Assembly: GCA_964394565.1 (NCBI GenBank)
Contig: CAYMYA010000022.1
Span: 1-11,063 of the forward strand
From: CAIKHN01 sp964394565
Lineage (GTDB): Bacteria; Patescibacteriota; Patescibacteriia; UBA9934
Length of the DNA: 11,063 bases
Direction of reading: 5' to 3'
Part shown: positions 5,158-11,063 of the stretch, in pieces
Layout: each line of letters starts with the position of its first letter
Numbering within the stretch: the first letter of the stretch is position 1
Translations under genes and position numbers: made by a program
Notes under the pieces: generated by a model
The model's database searches: none
What the model was told of the DNA's origin: nothing
What the model saw: only the letters and a program-made list of their open reading frames with translations

Positions 5158-7308
5158 ATGACGAAAACAACGTTTTTTGTTTCTGGGATGCATTGCGCGT
5201 CTTGTTCGGTGAATATTGCGAATGCGTTGAAGGAGGTTCCTGGGGTTACCGATGCTGGAGTGAATTTTGCGACGTCGAAAGCGACGGTGGAGCATGACGA
5301 GGCGGTCGCGCCGATTCGGGCACTTCATGATGCAGTCATTGGTGCGGGGTATGGTGTAGCTGAACATGATCATGCAGCGACGGGACGCGAGGAACATCAC
5401 GCAAATGGCGATCTTCAGACTGCAAAACGGCGAGCACTCTGGGCTACCGCGCTCGCGATCCCTGTTCTTGTGCTTGCAATGATGCGCAATGATACGTTGG
5501 TGGTACAGGGCATTGAAGCCGTTTGTGCAACGGTGGTGGTGCTCTATTTTGGGATGTCATTTCACAGCACCGCGGTAAAACTTCTGAAACGAGGCCGGGC
5601 AAACATGGATACACTTGTTTCGCTGGGAACGATTGCTGCACTTGGATTGAGTTGGTTTGAGATGTTCCGTGGTGGAGAGGTGTACTTTGAAGCCGCAGCT
5701 GTTATTACGGCGTTTATTCTTCTTGGCCGTTGGGCAGAGGGAAAAAGCAAGGGCCGCGCGAGCGAGGCAATGACGAAATTGCTGTCCCTTGCGCCGACGA
5801 TGGCGCGCAGGGTGGTCGGTGAAACAGTTGAGGAGGTCATGATCGACGCGCTCAAGGTTGGCGATGTGGTGATGGTGAAGCCGGGGGAGAAAATTCCGCT
5901 CGATGGCACGATCGCTCAAGGAACAACGACGATCGATGAATCGCTCGTGACGGGGGAAAGTGTTCCGGCGAAGCGAGGTGTGGGGGATGGTGTGATCGGC
6001 GCAACGATGAATATTGACGGGGCAATTCGGGTAACAATAACAAAAATTGCCGATGAATCGCTTCTCGCCCAAATTGTCAAGATGGTTGAGGACGCACAGA
6101 CGAAGAAGGCACCGATTGAAAAGCTCGCGGATCGGATTTCAGGCGTGTTTGTGCCGACGGTTATTGCGATTGCCTTCATCACATTGCTCGTCATGCTCTT
6201 CTCGGGTGCGTCATTGGATGTATCCGTGATTCGTGCCGTCTCGATTCTTGTCATCGCTTGCCCGTGTGCCCTTGGGCTCGCGACGCCGATCGCGGTACTC
6301 GTCGGAACCGGCGCTGGCGCCGAGCGGGGTGTGCTCGTAAAGGATGGCACTGCGCTCGAACATGCATCCAGGGTTACCCGTGTCTTTTTTGATAAGACGG
6401 GAACGCTGACAGAGGGGAAGCCAGTCGTGACTGATGTTGTTTCATTTGGATCGAATACGAAAGATGACGTCCTCGCACGTGCGATGATTGTGGAATCAGG
6501 TTCGGAACATCCAATTTCTGTTGCGATCGCTCGAGCAGCTTCGGAACTCGCGTGGACATCATCGGAACAGATCACTGCAGTGCCCGGCGAAGGAATTTCT
6601 GGATCAATTGAGGGTGCGGATGTGGCTGTTGGAACCACGGGTTTCCTTGAGGCACGCGGAATCGTATTGCCAAATCTTGCGCAAGCCCTCGCGCTGCGCT
6701 CTGAAGGGAAGACGGTGGTATTCGTTGGCATGAACAAGGAATGCATTGGTGCGATTGCGCTACGTGACGAGCCTCGTGCTGGAGCGATAGCGGCAATTGC
6801 AGCGTTGAAGGCGATGGGGATTGCTGCGACGATGGTGACGGGTGATCACGCGGATGCCGCGAAGGCGATTGCGCACCGTGTTGGGATTGATGACGTGGTT
6901 GCAGAGGTGAAGCCTGGGGAGAAACGATCGGTCGTGATGAAGGCACAGGAAACGGGCGCAGTGGTGGCGTTTGTTGGTGACGGGATCAACGATGCGCCAG
7001 CACTTTCGCAAGCGGATTTAGGGATTGCCATGGGTTCTGGGACGGATATCGCGATGGAGGCCGGGCACGTCATTGTGCTTTCTGGTGGCCCCATGGCGGT
7101 TGTGGATGCTTTGTGGCTTACACGGGGGACGTACCGGGTGATTCGTCAAAATCTGTTTTGGGCCTTTGCCTATAATATTTTAGGCATTCCATTGGCAATG
7201 TTGGGTCTTTTGACCCCAATGGTGGCCGGTGCGGCGATGGCGTTCTCTTCTGTTTCCGTGGTTCTGAATGCCCTCAGGTTGCGAAAATACGGGAAGGCAA
7301 TTGCATAA
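5158..7308 (+). CDS. copA: Cu+-exporting P-type ATPase (P1B-1), CopA-like
   Basis: A 716-residue pump that moves Cu+ across the inner membrane at the cost of ATP. One N-terminal HMA domain has GMHCASC (10-16). A His-rich linker (70-82) precedes the membrane helices. The actuator has TGES (265-268), the membrane metal site is CPC (368-370), phosphorylation is at Asp412 in DKTGT, the nucleotide domain has SEHP (449-452), and the hinge has GDGIND (607-612). Helix 7 has A-Y-N (671-673) and helix 8 has M-x-x-S-S (694-698), the signature of Cu+ rather than Zn or Cd pumps. The frame is open back to 5044, but that extension lies inside repeat copy B. The ATG at 5158 begins directly at the HMA domain (MTKTTFFVSGMHC), so it is the start. 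It works with the two upstream genes in copper handling. Confidence 0.95.
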   Translation: MTKTTFFVSGMHCASCSVNIANALKEVPGVTDAGVNFATSKATVEHDEAVAPIRALHDAVIGAGYGVAEHDHAATGREEHHANGDLQTAKRRALWATALAIPVLVLAMMRNDTLVVQGIEAVCATVVVLYFGMSFHSTAVKLLKRGRANMDTLVSLGTIAALGLSWFEMFRGGEVYFEAAAVITAFILLGRWAEGKSKGRASEAMTKLLSLAPTMARRVVGETVEEVMIDALKVGDVVMVKPGEKIPLDGTIAQGTTTIDESLVTGESVPAKRGVGDGVIGATMNIDGAIRVTITKIADESLLAQIVKMVEDAQTKKAPIEKLADRISGVFVPTVIAIAFITLLVMLFSGASLDVSVIRAVSILVIACPCALGLATPIAVLVGTGAGAERGVLVKDGTALEHASRVTRVFFDKTGTLTEGKPVVTDVVSFGSNTKDDVLARAMIVESGSEHPISVAIARAASELAWTSSEQITAVPGEGISGSIEGADVAVGTTGFLEARGIVLPNLAQALALRSEGKTVVFVGMNKECIGAIALRDEPRAGAIAAIAALKAMGIAATMVTGDHADAAKAIAHRVGIDDVVAEVKPGEKRSVVMKAQETGAVVAFVGDGINDAPALSQADLGIAMGSGTDIAMEAGHVIVLSGGPMAVVDALWLTRGTYRVIRQNLFWAFAYNILGIPLAMLGLLTPMVAGAAMAFSSVSVVLNALRLRKYGKAIA

Positions 7309-7329
7309 AAAATGGATTTATGGTATCTT
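7301..7329 (+). promoter_or_regulatory. Possible promoter for the RRM gene
   Basis: TTGCAT (7301-7306) and TATCTT (7324-7329) are spaced by 17 bases, overlapping the end of copA. The match to consensus is only partial (three of six and four of six). If used, the transcript would start near 7336 and carry a leader of about 70 bases containing the hairpin at 7356-7394. Confidence 0.3.
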
Positions 7330-7355
7330 ATAGGCGCTAAGCATCCGTGAACGTC

Positions 7356-7394
7356 ACTTCTCCGTGAGGAGCAGGGAAACGGCATCGGAGAAGT
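7356..7394 (+). promoter_or_regulatory. Leader hairpin upstream of the RRM gene
   Basis: ACTTCTCCG (7356-7364) pairs perfectly with CGGAGAAGT (7386-7394) around a 21-base loop. The right arm holds the only purine-rich GGAGAAG before the start at 7407, so the stem would hide it; the loop itself contains GAGGAG. The distance from GGAG to the ATG is about 16 bases, longer than a usual Shine-Dalgarno spacing. The pairing is therefore certain, but its role in translation control is inferred. Confidence 0.5.
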
Positions 7395-7406
7395 AACATT
7401 GCCACT

Positions 7407-7664
7407 ATGGCAGACAACGCACGCGTATTCGTTGGCGGCATCCCGTATGCAGCAACCGAAGACGAGCTCAAAGCGCATTTCAGCGCAGCGGGAACTGTGG
7501 TTTCAGTCTTTCTCCCTATCGAGAAGGAAACTGGCCGCAAGCGTGGATTCGGCTTCGTCGAATTCAACACCCCAGAAGAGCAGGCGAACGCTGTGAAGAT
7601 GTTCGACCAAACCGATTTCGGTGGTCGCACGATCAGCGTTTCAGAAGCACGCCCACGCGAGTAA
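7407..7664 (+). CDS. Single-RRM RNA-binding protein
   Basis: The 85-residue protein consists of one RNA recognition motif and almost nothing else. RNP2 is VFVGGI (7-12) and RNP1 is RGFGFVEF (46-53), with the aromatic residues that stack on RNA (Phe8, Phe48, Phe50). Small RRM proteins of this type in cyanobacteria and other bacteria are often cold-induced and act as RNA chaperones; that role here is inferred. It has a structured leader and its own terminator, so it is a one-gene unit. The ATG has no close Shine-Dalgarno site. Confidence 0.95.
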   Translation: MADNARVFVGGIPYAATEDELKAHFSAAGTVVSVFLPIEKETGRKRGFGFVEFNTPEEQANAVKMFDQTDFGGRTISVSEARPRE

Positions 7665-7680
7665 TCGCTGAGGCACTTGC

Positions 7681-7706
7681 AAAAAATCTCCGAAAGGAGA
7701 TTTTTT
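7681..7706. terminator. Intrinsic terminator of the RRM gene
   Basis: AAAAAATCTCC (7681-7691) pairs with GGAGATTTTTT (7696-7706) around a GAAA tetraloop closed by C-G, ending in six T. It starts 17 bases after the RRM stop. The A run on the left means it could also act on the other strand, but no minus-strand gene needs it. Confidence 0.9.
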
Positions 7707-7714
7707 GTTATACT
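7706..7714 (+). promoter_or_regulatory. Extended -10 promoter of the AI-2E permease gene
   Basis: TGTTATACT is an extended -10 box (TGn followed by TATACT). Its first T is the last T of the preceding terminator. No -35 box is evident, as is common for extended -10 promoters. The transcript would start near 7721, about 30 bases before the ATG at 7751. AGGGA at 7740-7744 gives that start a plausible ribosome binding site. Confidence 0.6.
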
Positions 7715-7750
7715 GAAAGCAATGAATCTTGTCATGCGTAGGGATTAATT

Positions 7751-8800
7751 ATGACGAAACCTTTTGATCACGCCAGTATTGCCCGATGGTTTTTTCTCAT
7801 TGTTTTTATAGGGGTCGCAGCATTATTTTGGAAGGTGATTGCGCCATTTGCCATGGTGCTTATGACGGCAGCAATTGTGGCGGTGATTGTGACGCCTGTT
7901 GAACGACATGTCCGACGTTTGGTGAAATACCCAAAACTTTCTGCGGTGATCATGTTGCTCTTTGTGTTGTCTGTTGTGGTGTTACCACTCGTCACCATTG
8001 CGCTTCTGACCGCAAATCAGGCAGTGGATTTGGTGCAAAGTACGCTTGCAGATCCAGCGTGGGTACAGGCATTCGATCTCCGCTCATTTCCTTTGATTCA
8101 AGCCTTACCAGAGGTTTTAGTGACGCAATTGCTTGCGATTGACGTGGCGGAAGTGCTGCGCGGCATTGCGTCGTGGATTGTGCGGAATATCGGAACTATT
8201 TTCGCAAGCTCGGCAGATATCATCTTCAAAACGTTTATCTTCTTCGTCTCGTTGTACTTTTTCTTGGTCGATCGGGAAAAAATTCATGCGGAGATCCTCT
8301 TACTGAGCCCGTTGCGCGATAGCGTTGACGAGAATATCTCGAAGCGTCTTGTTGGGACAGTACGGGGTGTTGTTTTTGGTTCACTGATTATTGCGGTGAT
8401 TCAGGGCGTTATTGCTGGGGTAGGGCTCACGATTTTTGGCGTTCCAGGGCCGTTCATTTGGGCTGGGCTTGTCGTCATTGCCGCGCAGGTGCCAATGCTA
8501 GGCACGTCCGTGATTATGCTTCCCGCCGTTGCATATCTCGCCTTTTCTGGTCATGCGCCTCAAGCGATCGGCCTCTTCATTTGGTCGATGTTGGCCGTTG
8601 GCTTGATCGATAACCTCTTGCAGCCTATTGTTGTCGGGAGTCGTACGCGCATGCACGCGCTGCTCATTTTGCTCTCGATGCTCGGCGGATTGAATGCCTT
8701 CGGACCGATCGGATTCATTTTTGGCCCGACGATTCTTGCAGCATTTCTCGTGATGATTGAGCTATACCGTTCCGGAGTACTCGAAAAAAAGCGTACATAA
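7751..8800 (+). CDS. AI-2E family transporter (permease, PF01594 type)
   Basis: Polytopic inner-membrane protein of 349 residues, the usual family length. Hydrophobic helices lie at about 12-48, 62-87, 145-172, 205-262 and 270-338, with the characteristic soluble stretch (about 90-140) between the first and second halves. The family's C-terminal signature is present: D-N-L-L-Q-P-I-V-V-G (287-296), then LLSMLGGLNAFGPIGFIFGP (307-326). Members include exporters of autoinducer-2 and Na+/H+ antiporters, so the substrate cannot be assigned from sequence. AGGGA sits about 6 bases before the ATG. The next gene follows 9 bases after the stop and is probably cotranscribed. Confidence 0.93.
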   Translation: MTKPFDHASIARWFFLIVFIGVAALFWKVIAPFAMVLMTAAIVAVIVTPVERHVRRLVKYPKLSAVIMLLFVLSVVVLPLVTIALLTANQAVDLVQSTLADPAWVQAFDLRSFPLIQALPEVLVTQLLAIDVAEVLRGIASWIVRNIGTIFASSADIIFKTFIFFVSLYFFLVDREKIHAEILLLSPLRDSVDENISKRLVGTVRGVVFGSLIIAVIQGVIAGVGLTIFGVPGPFIWAGLVVIAAQVPMLGTSVIMLPAVAYLAFSGHAPQAIGLFIWSMLAVGLIDNLLQPIVVGSRTRMHALLILLSMLGGLNAFGPIGFIFGPTILAAFLVMIELYRSGVLEKKRT

Positions 8801-8809
8801 TTTCACGAT

Positions 8810-9613
8810 ATGAATAACGACGTTGTCTTTCTTGTTATCGCCTTTGGTGTTTCGATTCTGTTCATTATTGCGTTCTTTCGCTTCATGTATACACTTTTGC
8901 AAAACATGAGAAAAAGCGACGATGCACGCGCCGCGTCAATCATGCAAAAGCCGACAAAAGAAGAGCTCGATACTGTGATTACCCTTACTCCAGACGAACA
9001 GCGATCCATGATGCGCAGCGCAACGGCCGCTGTGATGATAGGTGTATTGCTTTGTAGTACGCTCATGATCGTCATGAGCGTGCGCTATTGGCAATATGTT
9101 GTAGAGGGTGAGCGCATTTCTGCAACAGTGACGAACATCAGCACGTCGCGTTCCGGAACAAAACGACGGAGAACAAAATATACATATACATTGCAGGCAA
9201 CGGTGGATGGGAATGTCGTTCGTGATACGTACAGTGCCGGTTCTTATCATTCTGCAAAAGTTCGGGATGTTATTGATGTGTATGCGACGAGTGAAACGCC
9301 TCCACAACTTGCGATTGCTGCAGTAGAAGACCGAGATCCGTTTCTTGTGCTTTTACTCGCCGTTCTTCTTGGGTTCCTTGTATTTGTCATGAAAAAACAG
9401 CGAGCAGTGATTGCGACAGGCCGTATGAAATTGCGACAGTTTTCTGAAAAGACCCGGTACAAAAAACTCAAGGAGCTGCGTGCAGGCGCTCAACATTCTT
9501 CGGCGCCAATGGAGCGCTCAACTACTTCCGACGGTAAGCCGATGTACACCTTGAACAATGAGTCCACCGAATCAAACATTGGAAACGATGGGCGCGATTA
9601 TCGTGTTCAATGA
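8810..9613 (+). CDS. DUF3592-like membrane protein of unknown function
   Basis: The 267-residue protein has membrane helices at about 5-30, 71-94 and 176-194. Between the last two is a beta-rich extracytoplasmic domain (about 97-172) with the pattern E-G-x-x-I-S-A-T-V-T, a Y-T-Y-T-L strand, and D-V-I-D-V-Y near its end. This TM-beta-TM layout resembles DUF3592. The N-terminal helix (1-35) and the charged, low-complexity C-terminal tail (about 205-267, rich in Lys, Arg, Ser and Thr) are additions. No enzymatic motif is visible. It starts 9 bases after the AI-2E gene and probably shares its transcript, which would end at the terminator 9679-9703. Confidence 0.8.
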   Translation: MNNDVVFLVIAFGVSILFIIAFFRFMYTLLQNMRKSDDARAASIMQKPTKEELDTVITLTPDEQRSMMRSATAAVMIGVLLCSTLMIVMSVRYWQYVVEGERISATVTNISTSRSGTKRRRTKYTYTLQATVDGNVVRDTYSAGSYHSAKVRDVIDVYATSETPPQLAIAAVEDRDPFLVLLLAVLLGFLVFVMKKQRAVIATGRMKLRQFSEKTRYKKLKELRAGAQHSSAPMERSTTSDGKPMYTLNNESTESNIGNDGRDYRVQ

Positions 9614-9678
9614 AATACCAAGGTACCAGGAGATAATTAGTCGAACCCTCAAATTATCGCCAATCTTTAGCAATAAAA

Positions 9679-9703
9679 AAGGCTCATCCTGAGGATGAGC
9701 CTT
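9679..9703. terminator. Bidirectional intrinsic terminator
   Basis: AAGGCTCATC (9679-9688) pairs with GATGAGCCTT (9694-9703), extendable to a 3-base loop. It has an A run on the left (9675-9680) and TTCTTT on the right. On the plus strand it ends the AI-2E/DUF3592 unit. On the minus strand it is stronger (six T) and lies just downstream of the tRNA 3' end fragment, as a native tRNA terminator would. Confidence 0.85.
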
Positions 9704-9706
9704 CTT

Positions 9707-9728
9707 TGGTGACCCTGCGGGGACTTGA
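9707..9728 (-). other. 3' end fragment of a tRNA gene; candidate attachment (att) site
   Basis: Read on the minus strand, this is a tRNA 3' end. CCA is at 9709-9707 and the discriminator A at 9710. The acceptor 3' strand CAGGGTC is 9717-9711, the T-stem 3' strand CCCCG is 9722-9718, and the T-loop TCAAGT ends at 9728. Identity breaks inside the T-loop: the next bases do not supply the T-stem partner (CGGGG expected), and no GACCCTG acceptor partner occurs upstream. So it is not a complete tRNA. Displaced tRNA 3' ends of this kind are left where a tyrosine-recombinase element has inserted in a tRNA gene. Confidence 0.55.
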
Positions 9729-9794
9729 TTGGAACCAATTAGTCGAGGAAATGAAAGGGTGGGCGCAGCTGCGGGCAATGATCCAATCGCCTAG

Positions 9795-10232
9795 CTACGC
9801 TTGATCGAACGATTTCAAGTGATCTCTTAATTTCTGCAAAACTTCGCTCGTCTCTTCCTCTGCTGACATTTGAGGTAACGCTGGCCAGCCTCCGTCTACC
9901 CAAGCTCTCCCATCCAAATCCCGCATCGTCTCATACCGAGGGATAACGTGGAAGTGATAGTGACGATCAACCATCATGTAACAAAGGTAGTTAATAATGT
10001 CGAAAGCGAAGGCCTTTCGTAGAATCGCCTCTAATCTACCTACTACAATGGGAAACTCTTGGTTTTCTTCTGGTGTCATTTCTGAGGCACTTATGAAATT
10101 ACGTTTTGCCGCCAAGACCAACGATCCTAGCGTAACCTGCTTTTTTCGTATCAATACAACCCAATGATCGGTTTCAAAGAGGGTAAGCGTGTCGGCCGAG
10201 AAAGCCTCGGCAAAAGGTGCATGAAGGTTCAT
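9795..10232 (-). CDS. HIT family hydrolase/nucleotidyl-binding protein
   Basis: A 145-residue protein of the histidine triad superfamily, whose members hydrolyse or transfer nucleotides from dinucleoside polyphosphates and nucleoside phosphoramidates. The triad is in D-R-H-Y-H-F-H-V-I-P (89-98), with His91, His93 and His95. The N-terminal part resembles HIT folds (T-D-H-W-V-V-L-I at 21-28, then an L-G-S-L-V strand region and an E-M-T-P-E-E-N helix start). The tail with W-V-D-G-G-W-P-A-L-P (111-120) is distinctive. The exact substrate cannot be read. It lies 3 bases downstream of the Nudix gene on the same strand, so the two form an operon of nucleotide hydrolases. Base use is AT-richer than in copA. 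Confidence 0.88.
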   Translation of the reverse strand: MNLHAPFAEAFSADTLTLFETDHWVVLIRKKQVTLGSLVLAAKRNFISASEMTPEENQEFPIVVGRLEAILRKAFAFDIINYLCYMMVDRHYHFHVIPRYETMRDLDGRAWVDGGWPALPQMSAEEETSEVLQKLRDHLKSFDQA

Positions 10233-10235
10233 ATA

Positions 10236-10787
10236 TTATTTTCCAAAGATTTGTTTTCGATATTCTTCAAGCGTTCCCTCGTGCTTCATTCGGAATACGT
10301 CGTTCGAGCTTGTTTCCTCCCAAAAGTCTCTTGAACTCACTTTCTCAACGAATTCATCAAAATCAACTTCGAAAAGCTGAATCTTCTCTCCTGCATCAAG
10401 TTTTTGCTCACCAATCTTTCTACAGTCACGTGCCGCAAAAACGTACATCGTAAAATCCATTTTGCTATAAGGCGCATAGGAACGGATCAATTCCCAATTA
10501 TCAGATCCTAACCCTGCTTCTTCGGCAAGCTCTCGTTTGGCGGCATCAAGAATGTCTTCACCCGGCTCCTGTCGTCCACCAAGGAATGAAATCCCTTCCT
10601 TTGTGCCGGGCTGTTGCTCTTTTGTAAGAATGATCTTGTCGCCAACTATCGGAATCACCTGAACATTCGCCGGACGGCGTAATGCTTCAAACGTCGTTTT
10701 TGAACCGTCGAACATTTCTTGTTCCCATTGATAAACATCAAAAATGATGCCATCAAATACCTTTTTTGCGTGTTCGGGTATTTTCAT
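10236..10787 (-). CDS. Nudix hydrolase, ADP-ribose pyrophosphatase-like
   Basis: A 183-residue protein that should cleave a nucleoside diphosphate linked to another moiety. The complete Nudix box runs Gly71-x5-Glu77-x7-Arg85-Glu86-Leu87-x-Glu89-Glu90-x-Gly92-Leu93, with the Mg2+-binding glutamates present. The segment before it (L-R-R-P-A-N-V-Q-V-I-P, 36-46, then K-E-Q-Q-P at 56-60) resembles ADP-ribose pyrophosphatases, where such residues line the substrate site. That substrate is inferred. The region upstream of its ATG is very AT-rich with TATATA close to the start, so a leaderless transcript is possible. It is followed after 3 bases by the HIT gene. Confidence 0.93.
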   Translation of the reverse strand: MKIPEHAKKVFDGIIFDVYQWEQEMFDGSKTTFEALRRPANVQVIPIVGDKIILTKEQQPGTKEGISFLGGRQEPGEDILDAAKRELAEEAGLGSDNWELIRSYAPYSKMDFTMYVFAARDCRKIGEQKLDAGEKIQLFEVDFDEFVEKVSSRDFWEETSSNDVFRMKHEGTLEEYRKQIFGK

Positions 10788-10841
10788 ATTTATATATTTT
10801 TTAAAATGAAGATTGTTGTATTAAATATAACCTAAATTCAT

Positions 10842-11024
10842 TTAACTTTTTACGAATTTCAAAATATCGTTTAAAGTATATTTTTTAGATCTTGTCCTAC
10901 CATCCGCTTCGATCAAAGTAATTACATCAAGCGTCTTATCTGTATCTATACGACCAAGGTGTTTCTTTGCCCATTGATTTAAATTTTTTAATACGTCATC
11001 TAATATATCTGGTAGGTACCCCAT
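10842..11024 (-). CDS. Hypothetical 60-residue protein
   Basis: I do not recognise this protein. It has a regular alternation of hydrophobic residues (I-L-D-D-V-L-K-N-L near the start, then T-L-D-V-I-T-L-I), no membrane segment and no cysteine, and ends with a short amphipathic stretch (Y-T-L-N-D-I-L-K-F-V, 49-58). The frame is closed by an in-frame TAA two codons upstream, so the ATG at 11024 is the start. No Shine-Dalgarno site is seen. It lies 54 bases upstream of the Nudix gene on the same strand, in the most AT-rich part of the window. It looks like a real gene from its codon pattern and protein-like composition, but this is not certain. Confidence 0.55.
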   Translation of the reverse strand: MGYLPDILDDVLKNLNQWAKKHLGRIDTDKTLDVITLIEADGRTRSKKYTLNDILKFVKS

Positions 11025-11063
11025 TTTTTAGACACTGTTTCTCGTTTCGTCCGATAAAGATTT

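Larger units (their letters stand above)
9635..9746. repeat. 10-base direct repeat flanking terminator and tRNA fragment
   Basis: AATTAGTCGA occurs at 9635-9644 and again at 9737-9746, 102 bases apart, on either side of the terminator and tRNA 3' fragment. A 10-base repeat in so short a gap is unlikely by chance but not impossible. It could be a target duplication, part of a recombinase arm site, or coincidence. Confidence 0.4.

Noticed and set aside
5916..6746. 276-residue minus-strand frame
   Set aside because: Antisense shadow of copA in a G+C-rich gene; Ser/Thr/Pro-rich composition is typical of such shadows.
9572..9778. 68-residue minus-strand frame over the terminator and tRNA fragment
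   Set aside because: It reads through non-coding structures and overlaps the end of the DUF3592-like gene.
9707..9790. A complete tRNA gene on the minus strand
   Set aside because: No T-stem partner, anticodon arm or acceptor partner GACCCTG upstream; only the 3' end is present.
1..11063. CRISPR array, insertion sequence or transposase
   Set aside because: No regularly spaced direct repeats and no transposase or integrase reading frame in the window.

Overview
The window reads as a compact chromosomal segment of a bacterium with moderate G+C. It has short intergenic gaps, few good Shine-Dalgarno sites and several starts that look leaderless or nearly so. The protein repertoire and style suggest a Candidate Phyla Radiation (Patescibacteria) lineage: a VanW/peptidoglycan-binding envelope protein, an Hsp20 with a YEECFWGAFSRSIILP-like core, an HMA-TauE/SafE-cupredoxin fusion and a DUF3592-like protein. 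That placement is inference from family resemblance; no marker gene such as 16S rRNA is present.

Left part (1-3239): clpP runs in from the left edge. It is followed by about 390 bases with no gene. This gap holds a very long imperfect hairpin (595-717, followed by a T-rich tract), then copy A of a structured dispersed repeat (731-836), then a strong bidirectional terminator (927-954). On the minus strand an hsp20 gene and a VanW-like envelope gene overlap by ATGA and share a good promoter at 3238-3266.

Middle (3302-7308, plus strand): a copper-handling cassette. It contains a small Cys/His-rich membrane-anchored protein, a 439-residue fusion (heavy-metal-associated domain, TauE/SafE/DsbD-like membrane domain, cupredoxin) and a CopA-type Cu+ P1B-ATPase. 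Copy B of the structured repeat (5023-5131) lies between the fusion gene and copA. No CsoR, CopY or CueR-type regulator is visible.

Right-middle (7309-9613, plus strand): a single-RRM RNA-binding protein with a hairpin leader and a clean terminator, an AI-2E family permease with its own extended -10 promoter, and a DUF3592-like membrane protein.

Right end (9614-11063, minus strand): a terminator followed by 22 bases that match the 3' end of a tRNA, but with no rest of the tRNA. Beyond it lie HIT and Nudix hydrolase genes and a 60-residue unknown protein, in visibly AT-richer DNA. I read this as the edge of an island inserted into a tRNA gene; this is inference, because no integrase is in view.

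The most novel-looking material is non-coding: the pair of covarying repeats, the long hairpin after clpP, and the tRNA-end junction.
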